The translations under genes were made by a program, and so were the position numbers. The notes under the pieces were generated by a model that worked only from the letters and a program-made list of their open reading frames with translations, was not told the DNA's origin and ran no database searches. A stretch of 64,000 nt of DNA. It comes from Vesta saturnalis. Lineage: Eukaryota > Arthropoda > Insecta > Coleoptera > Lampyridae. The DNA lies in contig JARFJB010001964.1 in the NCBI GenBank assembly GCA_036346205.1, forward strand, positions 124,001 through 188,000. Reading direction: 5' to 3'. Below, in pieces: positions 34,557-46,623 of this stretch (positions are counted from its first letter, which is position 1; each line of letters opens with the position of its first letter).

Positions 34557-35396
34557 TATGCGGTTTTCCTGTAGTGAAAGAATCAATAACAAAATGTAAT
34601 TAACTTTTAACCTAATACTTACTTATACTGCAATGGTTCTAAACAATTGAATCTTGAAAAAGACTGTTTCCTGTAAGGATTAAAAGCAGAGTGATTAATA
34701 AAAGGAAGAAAGAAAAGGTAAATAAACGTAGCTGATAGAAGTAGGTAATGCAATGTGAAAAAAGCACGGAAATAATGATTATGTAAACAAAAGGATTAGT
34801 ACAAAACGACGGAATAACTAATAAGGTACAAAAAACAAGGGTAACAGAGCGCGAATAAAAAAAGGTTAGGTTAGAACAATAAAAATGGATTGCCAATTTA
34901 TGGTGATATTTTACGTTTGTGTGGCCTTCTTGCTAATTTGAGACACAACTAGGGTATAACTTTTGTCTCTCTCATTTAAATGTCAAACTTTAATAGAAAC
35001 CGTCTATTGTTAGATGTGTGTTCTGTTAATTGTCTTTGAGTGTGTTAATTTTGGTTATTGTTTTATGGTGTTAATTGTTTTGTGATTGTTAGTGTGGACA
35101 TATTAATAAAATTAGTTACGTGTGTTGATAGTTTTTGCCAATATTAAGGATTTTATCTTTGACTATTGTAAAAATGGGATTCGAATACTGTTCTGTGATC
35201 GTGTTTAATGCAATGCGCCCAGGTCAACTTGTGACCACCGACATCAAAGGTGCCGACGTTGACTGGCACTTCTGATTACTCTCTATTCTGAGGTAATACA
35301 TCAACATGCAAATTTAAGAACAAAATCTTTACAGAGAATTCCTGTTGTAATTTTAGCAATTATTTATGCAATAATTCTGTTAAGTGTAAAACGGCT

Positions 35397-38300
35397 GTTA
35401 TCTAGGTGGTTGGAGGCCAAATAATGAACTATTTAGATATGACTCAAATTGATATTTTTCTGCTCTTTTCAAATAAACAAAGAAATTTTGAAATTCTGGT
35501 ATAGAAGGTGTTGTTTTGAGTAAATCAGATTTGTTAATTTATTAATGTCCGGCTTAAGATACCAATTTTTATTTATACGCTATACGGCAACATATTAGAC
35601 GAGAAATATATGTAATGAACATCAAAAAAAGACGATTCAATGTCATTCGTAAGTTGTGAGGAATTAAAGAATTGAGCAAAATAGATAAATCACACTTGGT
35701 TATAAATAATCTAAAACACATTAAATGTACCTTATTTATAACCACTCCTGGTGTTCCCTATGTACCCCTAACTTGTGCGTATTTCCCAATGAAACACCTT
35801 CTATGCTATTATAAAGAATATAGGCATTTAGATTATAGATTGCGACACTTACACGAGGTAATTATATAGAAGCACGACTTGCTATTTAACTATTTAATTG
35901 CAAAATTTAAAAATTTGTACAACGATAAGTATATTATTGATTTAAAAAAATTTATAAATTTTTGATACCATCATTAAGTATAGTTTTTTTTTCTTTTTTT
36001 TTAATAAAAAAAGTATTCAAATAAACCCTAGAAAAAATTAAAATTAATTCCAACACTTCCTTTTTTCATTTTCTAATTACACAACCAATACAGACCGCAC
36101 GTTTATTCTATTATAGATTTGTGTTTTAACTTATAAGATCATTTTACTCTCATCTATTTTAAGTGTGTTATAGAATATAAGACGTTACGACTAACAGAAT
36201 TAATTGTATTAACCCCTCTAACCCCCCCTCCCCCACATTAAATAATAAAACGATTGTTTTTAGAAATTATGCAGTAAATGGAAATTACAAAAATATATGA
36301 GTGTATACAAGCATTACTATATGAAAGTAATAGGTAAAATAATTTTTTGAAATCGTGCAGACATTGAAATAGTTGCAAAGGTGCACCACAAACAGTTTCT
36401 TAATTGAAACATTTTCTGATTACTGTGATATAATTATCACTCTGTCCTGTTTTTGTAAAATCGGCATTTCAAAAAAAACTAAAACATGGTGTAACAAGCG
36501 TTATTATTGTATTACTAGGTTAGAAACGATCATTTTGCAACTGCGAATACTCGCAGAAATAGTTTCTGAACCTATTGTTTGCGCTCACGTTGTAGCGCCC
36601 GCCAGTTACCCTATCTTGAAAAGAGTAATTTGAACTGATTCGCAATAATGCAAATCTAAGAACAAAATAATCGCTAAGTGATCTATCTTGACTTTACTGA
36701 CAATAATGTTACTATTACTCAAATTAATTGCTTGCCTTGCCATGGACTTTTCTGGCAATAATTAAAAGATTAGAATTTATTTACAAGTCTGATATTTAAT
36801 TGCTCGCAAACCTCAAATCTGATCAAACGAAGTGGCCGTCTAGTGGTATGTACGTTGTGCTATTTGACTGAGATAGGCTTGATGAGGTAAGTGTGGGGCA
36901 GGTAAACAATGAAACTACTCAAATTAAAATTAACGAGCTTTGCGCAATGGTGGTTCAACCCGTTAATGGACTATTGTGGGAAAGAATCAGCAATAAAACC
37001 CAGTTTATTTATAAGTAAGTAATTGCACATGTACATTAATTAATCAAATAACACACAAAAAAAATACGATGAAAGGGTTAAATATATAACAAAACACCAC
37101 TAAATCAGCTTAAATTGCGTACAAAATTATAACATTAAGAGAAAATAAATAAAAAGCAGTTTAATTCCACATAAACACAAAAAAAAAACGTAGTCACACC
37201 CACAATTGTGTCATAAATCATCAGGATAAAAATTATAATACCAAACATGTGGCCCTTTAAAACCAATCACGCCGGTCTTTAAGTAACTAAGCACATAAAA
37301 CAATATGGCAAATTACGGTACATATAAAATACGATAGTAATATTGCGATAATAAGGTAAAGGCAAGGACAAAAGAAAATAGACAAGGAATTTACACGTAC
37401 ACAATTGTTTAGTGACTACTAAAGCATAAAATACATAGGTACAGTTACAATAAATTACATTATAAAGAGAAATTAGTTCACAGGCAAACAATTCTACTTA
37501 ACAAGCTGGCACAAAGAAAAACTCATTAAACAAAGCCTTACAAAGGTAAGTTGTAAATAGATCATAACATAGTGACCGATATATAAGTTTGAGTACGTTG
37601 GAAAAATACAGCGCCCCTTTCTCAAGTGTTTAATGGTCATCTGGGCCCGGGAGAATGTACACACTCGGCAATTGCACATTACAATTAAAAACTAGAGCGG
37701 TATCCTGTACCCGTTCGCCCACGCCTCACCTCTACACAAATATAAAAATAAACAACAAACAACAATGCTAATTCACTCAAATACAAGAGTGAGGGAGCCC
37801 TGTACTGTCTTTTATTTTAGCAGATTTCAGCTTAATGAGCCCGCGTGCGAATGTTCGATTTTTAATACGTGATATACGCTTGTAAAATTATTTGCTGCCA
37901 GCCTTAATTTATATAAAAATACCTACCTACACCTGAGTATATATTTCTTTAATTGATCACAGACACATATCGTTAACATATGCGGTTTAACTTCAAAAAG
38001 GATTAATATTTGGAAAATACATTAAAACTAAACCCGAAAGAAAAGACAAATTAGCGGACTAATTCAAAAGAAAATATACACACAAGAATTATTTTAAAGA
38101 CAAACTGTTTACAATGAAGGTATTTAATTAACCCTATCGATCTGGCTCAGCCGACACTCTAACTGTAACTTACTTTCGCCCGGATTTCAAAACTAACTGT
38201 ATTTACTCCCGCACTCAACCCCCATTTTTCAAAAGTAATAAAAAAAAAACAAAAAAATTATTATGTTGGAACAGTTTCATATTTATTGAACGAGACCTTA

Positions 38301-40514
38301 ATTTTAAGAATATGCATTCGTCTGTATCAAGCGCTACATTTAGGTCTCCAGTTTCGACGTACCCACAAAGATATCTTTTGATCGCGGTCTGTACCGACAC
38401 AATTTATTATTACATTTGTGAAGTTTTTACCACAAGAATGTGCATATAGCGACTTTCAAAGATTCGTTACACTACCTCAATAAAGGCAGTTCGAGCGAAC
38501 ATCTGTTTCTATCCTAACATGTGTTTTTTTTTTCAACCCTTACTCCAATGTCAATTACGTAAAATGCAGAAAATAAAATATCCAGAAAACATTATCAAAT
38601 TACGACTTAATATATAATAAAATATGTTAAACCCCATTAATTCACTTTTCTATCGCGGTAACAATTGCGAAAAAAACTGTTTGTTGCAATAATAAAATTT
38701 TCGTGGTCCGCTGCCTACAATGTTATTAATCATTAACAATATTTACAAATTTATATGGTGCCGCCATCATGGTTTAAGTTATGTTGGCAACATTGAACAT
38801 CTACATGTTAAACGGTTGTGATATTCACGTATTAAAGGTCTATCTATAAATTTTAACGTTTTGCCAATTTGTCTGGTAAATATACTACTTATTTCCGCAA
38901 ACTGAACGATTTTCGTTTTCCCAAAATATCATTTAATAATTGCGAATTAATTCTAACACATTGAACTAAACTGTCAAACCAATTTAATTGAAATACGGCA
39001 GTTAAATTTTCCCAAAGCCCACTGTCAACAATTTATCTATTAATAATAATATTATTAATAATATTAATAATATTGCAAATCGATGTTAAGAAACAATTTA
39101 ACTATGCTGTCTTACTTACTGACATGTGGTAGTTATTTATTTGCGATGAACTTTATCGGATCGTTGTATTGTTGGAATCAGAAAAAAATGATTATGTAGT
39201 ATAAGGAGGTAAAATGGCGCCAATAAGGAAATACAAAATTGCTAGTGATAAAACAAAAACACCACTAATGTATAACAAAGTTGCTATAGGAATGCTTTTT
39301 TTTTTACAAAACTCCCAAATATCGTAAACACGTACTAATTAAGCAACATACCACGCAAAAAGAGGAGCAAACAAACACACAGAAACAAGAAACTAGCAAA
39401 CAACTAAACATGTAAATCGCCAAACATACAAATACGTATACAGGGAAACTAGCACACAAGTTACTCAGCAAAAACACATATACCTACAATCTCAAAAACA
39501 CCCCAATCATGCACGAAACTAGCAAGAAAACATATAAAAATAACTAAAACATCCATAAATGTAGAAAACAAGTAATGCCAACAAAGAAACCAGTAAATAG
39601 TTAAACACCCAAACACGTATATCCCAAAACATTCAAATACACAAACAGTGAAACTAACAGTCAAATAAACTCCTAAACAAAAAATATATGCTTGGTAAGA
39701 ATAGCTCTGCGGATGAGAATTTCAGCCTCCTGCGCACACAAAGAGAGAACGCATTCGGAGGGAAAACTTTTAAAATTTCATTCACATTAATAATAAACTA
39801 TAATAAATACGAAAATTTTTCTTAATTAATAAAATAAAGATATTTCTATTAAACCACTAAATTAATTTAATTAATGCAAATTAAATTAACTGTATTAAAC
39901 AGTAATCTTTTTAATGTAAATAAAAACCTTTCTTTGCGCTTTAATTTGATAGTTCTAGACGCACTTTCCAGTACATCTACTATGTTACGACTTATCTCAA
40001 TTTAAATGACAGAGACGGGCAATATGTACATATTTTAGAGCATTTATCATACAAAATAATTTTTTCATATTACTATCAAATCCAATTTCAAATAAAAATT
40101 TTATATTATATATATTATATATTATATTATATATATTATATATTAAATTATTTACCATAAATAAAATTATTGTAACTTATAAGACGTATGAGATGATACT
40201 AAATTATTTAACATTTGTGATTTGTTTATAATTGTATCATTATACATTTACAAGGATCAACACTTGTATTTTTTTTATTTAAATTCAAATTTAAATCAAA
40301 GGTATACTTAGAAACACAAAACCTTCCCCACAATGTATATAATTTGAAAATATTAGTAAATGTTAACAAATTAGTGACTAGTTGCGATAAAAATTGTCAT
40401 CTTCACACCTTAAACTATTAACGAATAACTAACAGATAATTACGAGAACTTACAAATGTTTCTACTAACATGCACAAATAATGTATTTAATGCAGTTCCA
40501 TGCTCAAGGTTAAT

Positions 40515-40516
<2 letters not shown>
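35397..40516. other. Five kilobases with no recognisable gene
   Basis: AT-rich, no protein motif recognised on either strand. An A/C-rich stretch at about 39360-39680 has loosely repeated AAACTAGCAA-like words and may be an old tandem repeat. Short TTAATAATA runs occur near 39040. If the FAM102 exon has non-coding exons upstream, they could lie here, but I cannot point to one. Confidence 0.5.
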
Positions 40517-40580
<64 letters not shown>

Positions 40581-41183
40581 GTGTGTGCGTGTGTTGTGCG
40601 TGTGTTGTGCGTGTGTTGTGCGTGTGTTGTGCGTGTGTTGTGCGTGTGTTGTGCGTGTGTTGTGCGTGTGTTGTGCGTGTGTTGTGCGTGTGTTGTGTGT
40701 GTTGTGCGCGTGGGCGCGCGTGTGCGCAGTGTGCGCGCGTGCGCGTGTGCGCGTGCGCGCGTGTGCGCGTGTGCGTGTGCGTGTGTGCGTGCGCGCGTGC
40801 GTGGGTGCGTGCATGCGTGGGTGGGTGCGTGGGTGCGTGCGTGGGTGCGGCGTGGGTGCGTGCGTGGGTGCGTGCGTGGGTGCGTGCGTGGGTGCGTGCG
40901 TGGGTGCGTGCGTGCGTGGGTGGGTGCGTGCGTGCGTGGGTGCGTGCGTGGGTGCGTGCGTGCGTGGATGCGTGCTGTGCGTGCGTGTGCGTGCGCGTGC
41001 GTGCGCTTGCGTGCGCTTGCGTGCGCTTGCGTGCGCTTGCGTGCGCTTGCGTGCGCTTGCGTGCGCTTGCGTGCGCTGTGTGTGTGTGTGTGTGTGCTGT
41101 GTGTGTGTTGTTTGTGGGTGCGTGTCGCGTGCGTGCGTGCGTGTGTGCGTGTTGCGCGTGTGCGCGCGCGCGTGCGTGCGTGC

Positions 41184-41231
<48 letters not shown>
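40517..41231. repeat. Long TA then GTGC-rich simple-repeat array
   Basis: (AT)n at 40517-40578 passes directly into about 650 bp of almost pure alternating purine-pyrimidine DNA. It has sub-arrays of GTGCGTGTGTT (11 bp, 40587-40697), GTGGGTGCGTGC-like units (40800-40970), GTGCGCTTGC-like units (41000-41070) and a final (GT)n at 41188-41231. All reading frames stay open on both strands because of the low complexity; none is a gene. Such DNA readily adopts the Z form. Confidence 0.97.
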
Positions 41232-41233
<2 letters not shown>

Positions 41234-42431
41234 ACATACATATAAAGAAGTAAAAGTTAGAAACTTCCATTTACCTAAGGTTCCATCAAAGGAAAGTTTC
41301 AAAGCTTAACAAAATTTAAACAACAACAGTTATATTAATTTACAAAATCAAACAAATGAGGCCTTGAAGAGGAATTTTAGTAAAATCAGCTCCCTGAAAA
41401 CGGAATATGTCACGAACTTAAAACCTTATAACTAAAACCCATGTGGTCGACTTCAAGTGAGGTTATGAGTAAATTTTAAAAATTGTAACAAACCATTATG
41501 CCAAAAGATAAAAATTTTTAGTACAAAACCAATTGAAAACAATACTTACGGGAAAAATTAATATACTATGAAAAATTTAAGACTACTTATTAGTAAAAGT
41601 TAAACAAATTTAACAAAAATTGACGAGAGACCATAATGCATAAGGTCAGCTGTTCTCCAAAACCCACAAATGTTGTTATGTTCTCCGAAAGAGAGAAGTT
41701 AGCCGCATATGTTGTTATTAACAACATTTGTGGCTAACTTCTCTCTTTTCTTCAGTATTGAAGTTGAACACTGAACGTCTCTTATTCAAGTGACTACTCT
41801 CTTTCCAATCTCTCTGTCGACCACTCCGCAACAATAGGCAATCAAGATTTCGCGCCCAACAAAATATTCTGTTAGCATCCTTCAGATTGTTGAATCAGGA
41901 TGCCAATGGAAATATCCTAAAAACCTTTTTAGCAAATTATTTCTAAAAATGTCGATGGCGCTATACGAGAATGAATTCCGCACCCAACAACATATTGAAG
42001 TAACGTTCTTAAGACGGGGAATCAAGATGCCAACGAAACGATGCCAATTTAAAAAACCATTTTCATTATATACGTATTACAAAGAGGCATAATTATCCTA
42101 AAAAAGTGTATTATTTAATTTCTTTTAATTTTTTTGTGACCCAATTTTATGCAATTAGATTGTTCACACCATTTTTGTTATAATTTGCAAATAACCTGTT
42201 ATTGGGTACTTTGTGGGTACCAAGCAATAATATCTAATATTGTATGTAAACGTAGTTCAAACGGATTTTCTAAGTATAGCACGAGAAGTGTAAAGGAAAA
42301 AAAAATTTTAAATCACAAAATTATAGTAATATGTTTATGTATTGAATTCACTTGGCACGATTAATTAACTATATAATAATTTTTCTGTAGAATTGTATCT
42401 AGATTGGATTTATATTTTGTTTTTTTTTCAG
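41232..42431. other. No gene; hairpin at 41691-41745
   Basis: Mostly non-coding. The 26-bp arms at 41691-41716 and 41720-41745 (GAGAGAAGTTAGCC and its inverse) form a near-perfect hairpin with a 3-base loop and two mismatches. The stretch ends in a T-rich tract and CAG, a good splice acceptor for the exon at 42432. Confidence 0.6.
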
Positions 42432-42562
42432 ATGTCACAGATTGAATGTAACAGACGATCGTCACTAAACTTGCATAAAAGGGGTTAAAGGTTCCACCAA
42501 TGTTTTCTTAGATGCGATGTCTTAAATAAAGAGACTGTATGACCAACGGACGAGGCGCCGGC
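42432..42562 (+). other. Probable 5' UTR part of the FAM102 exon, with a uORF
   Basis: A T-rich tract and CAG end at 42431. The leader then begins ATGTCACAG and holds a complete 18-codon upstream frame that stops before the main start, plus a minimal ATG-Ser-stop frame near 42520. If transcribed as drawn, these could limit initiation at 42563. The acceptor is predicted from sequence only. Confidence 0.5.
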
Positions 42563-42705
42563 ATGGCGTTCATGATAAAAAAGAAAAAATACAAATTTCA
42601 AATTGAAGTCTGTTTAGAAGAACTTTTAGAAGTGCCTTTTGTCTCTGCCGTCCTTTTTGCAAAATTAAGGTTATTAGACGGTGGTTTTCAAGATCATAGC
42701 ACAAG
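42563..42705 (+). CDS. FAM102: FAM102/EEIG1 homologue, first coding exon
   Basis: The exon encodes 47 full codons plus two bases. It starts MAFMIKKKKYKFQIEV and continues LEELLEVPFVSAVLF and AKLRLLDGGF, then meets a consensus donor (AAG/GTAAGC) at 42706. This is the start of the N-terminal C2-like (NT-C2) domain of the EEIG1/FAM102 family. In vertebrate members the first residues are almost the same (MAF, a Lys run, then KFQ, LEEL, VPFV and RLLDGG). The vertebrate proteins are linked to membrane and signalling functions and were first described as oestrogen-induced. Domain and intron phase (split Arg/Ser codon) agree with the family. No later exon is visible on the + strand through 64 kb, so a first coding intron over 21 kb long is implied. 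It is the only host coding sequence I can support here. Confidence 0.88.
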
Positions 42706-44648
42706 GTAAGCATTTGTGTTTTTAATCCTTAGACGTTATACAACTTTATAAAAATCCTTAACCTCAGTTTTTCATTTTCAAGTAAGTGTTGAAACTACAC
42801 CGTGTTCAACATGGTGGAAGTAGTCTGCCAGAAAATGATAATAGAAAATAAGCTAATGCACAATCATAATCATATGCACAAGTACTCAAAAGTTCGTTGA
42901 AAATGCTTTTCTCTTAAGTACTACATACTTCTTTAATTATGAAATTACTTCAATAGAATACCGTATTCTAAAAGTAACATTATTATTATAGATTTCATGA
43001 AAAATAACATCCACAACGAATGGTACATTTTTATAAAAAATTAATTGTTTTTTAAAAGGCAAATATTGTATATGGCTCACCGGTTTGGAATATTTTTCTT
43101 GTGTGGAAAACAAAATAAATGTTTTATACAGAACTGAACAGTAGGGTTAAGCAAGGTCGTAGTCGATGTTCAAAACTGAATTATTCTTTAGTAGAACACT
43201 AATTCACCTCGTATGAGGTTATACTTTTAAAATGAGATAATAACTAATAAGCCGTCGCTTTATTTTTAAATAAAAAATGTTCTACCTAGATAACCACCTG
43301 TGGGTCAACTGTATTTGATAGTAGACGTGCGCAAAAATAAATAATAACAAAAAGAGCTCTAAAACAGTCGCATAGCGACTCTTGCTTGTCAAACAACTTC
43401 GGCGCTGTAAAATAGGGTTGTCATTGCATCGCATACAGCCAATCTAAAGCAGCGGCTTCGCTTCCCATTATGCTGCATGCACCAGTTTCCACCTTTCTAA
43501 ATCGACTAGTTGGACATGTGCGAACAGAATCTACTTAGCGTTCGGGAGGGTTCTATCCTCTTTAACGTCTACCTTGTATGAGATTTTTTTAAGGGGGTTT
43601 TCCTCATACACATATAGCGGCATGATCACTGTATATACGCACATCATGTGCGGCTATTTAGACGAATGTCCTCTCAGAACCCTCCCTAACTCCATTCCTT
43701 TGGATCCTAACCTGACCGCGCCAATCCTTAATCCCACCGTGCATATATACCTAATGTTTATATGTATGCTGGGAATCCATCGCTGTGACTGAAGAAGCGT
43801 AGAAAGCTCGAGCAACCCGCCCTCTTCCTTGGGGAGATAATGAAACACGTTGCTTTTCTTACCTTTCTGCTTTTACGATTGGACCTTCGATTTCCACGCC
43901 TTTTTTCTCGGGATAGGAGCCTGCACCTCGGTGGAGACCTGTCCTTTCGCTACATGCTCTCCCAAAAATTCCTTATAATCTCGCTGAAATCTGTAAACGT
44001 TTAAATCGTGGACAAACGTCACATTCAACTTAACTTGGTTTTTATTTTATTGTTTATGTGTAGTGCAGAAGACAAAAAAGTTTTTGGTTGTGTACTTTCA
44101 AAGTACTGTTTCTGTCGACTATTTTCGGATTTCTTGGTGAATATGTATCATCGAGAATCTTGAAGAATTTCACTTCGAACTTTGCAAATTTCTTTGCTCT
44201 AAATGCATAACTAGAGACGCTCTAAAAAAAATTAAATTTTCGAATCATGTAATAACTGAAATTGCAAGGCATTTACTGGGATCCGATGTGTGGGTAAGTT
44301 GTTTGAAGATAATAAATTATTTAAACCGAAATACCTCCAACACTTTCAAAACCATTTCCACTTTTTAAATCAAAAAGCTTCAATTTTGAAAGAAGATATT
44401 GATATCTCCAATGTTGAAATTTTGTCAAAGGGTACAAATTTAATTTGATAATTAACTTTATGTATGGCCGACCAATTACATTACGAAAATCGAGTCACGT
44501 GCACCAATCAGAAGTTATCAAGGAATTCTTACAGTGAAAAGAAAAGCATGGTACTTTTCTTGCCGCTGCGTAATTGTTTCTAGCAACCTTATTACTATTT
44601 AAAAATAATGAATTGTCATTCTGACAGATTGTCTTTCGTGTTATAAAA
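42706..44648 (+). other. Intron sequence with a GC-richer patch
   Basis: This follows the FAM102 donor and has no recognisable exon. The patch at about 43380-43980 is clearly less AT-rich than its surroundings and carries short open frames on both strands without known motifs. It might be a regulatory region or alternative promoter, or simply an old repeat. Confidence 0.4.
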
Positions 44649-45884
44649 ATGTCACGTTTCGGAAATATTTCCGCTGTCTTAATAGACAAAAACATTGAAA
44701 ATGCTATACCGCAGATAACAAAACAGTGTAGAGAGAGTGTTTGGAACCAGTTTACTACATTTTGCAAAGAACGTAAATATGGATTAACTGAATCTTTAAC
44801 TACAAATGATATTGCAAGTATCTTGAAAGATTATGCTTTTAACATGCGAAAACAGAATGGAGATGAATATAAGAAGACTTGTATCAAAACCTTATGGAAT
44901 ACGACAGCTAAGATGGTGCAAGACATATTTCAATACATACAATAAAAAAAATTGTCCCATTTACAGCTATAGTATTCAAAGCTTCACGAAATGCAAGAAA
45001 CGCCAAACGAAAACACCTCCAGACTATCCCTGAGAAACGGAAATTGAGCGCTCAAGCATTTTCTCTTGAAGAACTTGAACAGGTTATAAACAGTTATGAC
45101 GAAGACCCACCAGAAGGACTTCAGAAAAAGTTTCTTCACATTGCTTCTTTTGAACTAGCGTGGCGCGGAGAAGGAAGTGCGTGTACCATGGAGTATTTTA
45201 AAGAAGAAACTAGAAACGATCGATCCCTAACAGGCAGAATTGTTTACAATCCTATATTTACCAAATCATGCAAAGGTACGTTAATAATTTGTCTAAAAAT
45301 GTAAAGTATTGAGTTTTTTCTCAAGATGGTGCTGAAAAATGCGCGGAAGATAAATGGATTACACCTAATGAAAATAACTTGAACCGATGTCCACCAACAT
45401 TGTTTAAAAATTAAAAGAAAAACGAGATACGCACATAAAATCTAACAGACTATTGTTAACTCTTAATCCACACTGGAAAATATCTGGAAAATGGTATAAA
45501 AATTCTCCTGTGGGTTACAATGAAATTGCGAAATGGACTTCGCTATCGGCTCCCAAATTTCGACTGGACGTCAAAAAAAGAAAATTAACGAACCATTCGC
45601 ATCGATCCAGCATTGTTTCCCATTTGGCAAAATCAGGTGTAAATGAACAAGAGTTGATCAAAATCACTGAGCACGCTAGTTCATCCTCAATAAAACCCTA
45701 TCTCCAAATAGATTTAAACCACCATTCAAACATTATTAACCAAATTCGGAATTCTTCAACTGTCACACAAAATTATAATTTAAATTCACCTCAAGTTCAA
45801 TTTCCATCTTCCGATCAACATAATTCTCAACCAAAATGCATTAACTGCACCTTTAATTATAATTGTGCTTGTTCACATAAATAA
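44649..45884 (+). pseudogene. Crypton-type tyrosine recombinase, lightly damaged
   Basis: The start MSRFGNISAVLIDKNIENAI opens an N-terminal DNA-binding region (ESVWNQFTTFCKERKYGL, then LWNTTAKMVQD). Two frameshifts near 44930-44955 lead to YFNTYNKK, then IVPFTAIVFKASRNARNAKR and QTIPEKRKLSAQAFSLEELE. The catalytic part shows the first Arg in FELAWRGEGS, H-x-x-R in TNHSHRSS, the second His in ITEHASSSS and the Tyr nucleophile in IKPYLQ. A short intron is likely at 45276-45325 (GTACGT to CTCAAG), since joining across it gives TKSCKDGAEKC in frame. One missing base near 45408 breaks LFKKLKEKR. The pattern matches Crypton elements and their domesticated relatives such as KIAA1958. All catalytic residues survive, but the frame is broken at least three times. 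Confidence 0.85.
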
Positions 45885-45990
45885 AGTGTTGATTTACCTA
45901 ACATAAAACATGACGTTTATCTATAATTCATTCAGTTAATTCTCCAACTAAAGACCATTCGTGCTCCATGTCTTGCCTGGCAAGATTTTT

Positions 45991-46128
45991 ATTTTGCAAA
46001 TTCGCATTGGATGCTAAAAGGCAATTAAACTCGACAAATTTTTAGGAAAAATCCCTCCCGGTCCGCGGTCGGGTTTTTGCGTCAATTCGTCTCGTTTAAT
46101 TGCCTAGCAACCAATGCTCATGCAAAAT
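45991..46128. repeat. Small hairpin MITE
   Basis: The outer 44 bases are imperfect inverted copies. Both tips carry ATTTTGCA, then GCATTGG and GGCAATTAAAC. The 50-base middle is GC-rich (CCCTCCCGGTCCGCGGTCGG). It is non-coding, and 138 bp is typical of a miniature element. No target duplication is evident. Confidence 0.65.
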
Positions 46129-46623
46129 GAGGTAAATGAAATTGCTAACGACATTGAACCAGAATATATAACGCAAAATGTTTTTTCGGTACCATTACAC
46201 GTGTTTCCATATTGTGATTTATTTGAAGGAAATTTTTATAATTCTGAAAACAAATTGTTATGACGAAAAAATAAAAAATTGTTTATTACAACTATAACTG
46301 TGTATGTCGCGGAAAGTTAAAAAACAATTAATAATACGTGTATTTTTAATATTAAGAATGGTAATTATTTAAAACATGCCTGTGTTATTTACGGATATTG
46401 TGAAACTGTAAAAAGTTTAAATTAATTTGTAGGATTAAATCAGATATGTTAATCAATATGTAGTAACTCCGAACCATTTTCACACAGACCAACTTACTTC
46501 CCAAGTTCGCGGAATTGAACGCGGTTTGTTATGAAGTCGGTGAAAACATAAAATAGCCATGAATTTAATGTAGAGGAAGGACATCCAATCCTCTGATTGT
46601 AGATTAGCCATTACAAAAATCTT

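Larger units (their letters stand above)
28096..35009. mobile_element. ISL2EU-type element with ~370-bp inverted ends
   Basis: The left (28096-28466) and right (34640-35009) ends are inverted copies about 370 bp long. They match from CAATAGACGGTTT at the tips to CAGGAAACAGTCTTTTTCAA inside. Two convergent genes lie between them: a SAP-YqaJ gene on the + strand and a THAP-DDE gene on the minus strand. That combination is the hallmark of the ISL2EU group of PIF/Harbinger-like transposons. The target duplication is not clear. A 3.2-kb hAT element sits inside the left part, so the element itself is about 3.7 kb without it. Confidence 0.85.
25166..35396. mobile_element. Harbinger element, probably interrupted by nested elements
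   Basis: A 29-bp sequence, AGCCGTTTTACACTTAACAG plus nine more bases at 25166-25194, recurs perfectly inverted at 35368-35396. The left copy lies just upstream of a MADF gene and a Harbinger DDE gene, the normal cargo of a PIF/Harbinger element. I infer that the two copies are its ends and that the ISL2EU element at 28096-35009 inserted near its right end. No clear 3-bp target duplication is visible, so the right copy could instead belong to a separate relative. Confidence 0.5.

Noticed and set aside
35397..40516. Several short open frames as possible host exons
   Set aside because: None has a recognisable motif, coherent splice sites or support from neighbours.
40440..41309. Six long overlapping open frames on both strands
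   Set aside because: They are translations of the TA and GTGC simple repeats; low complexity keeps every frame open.
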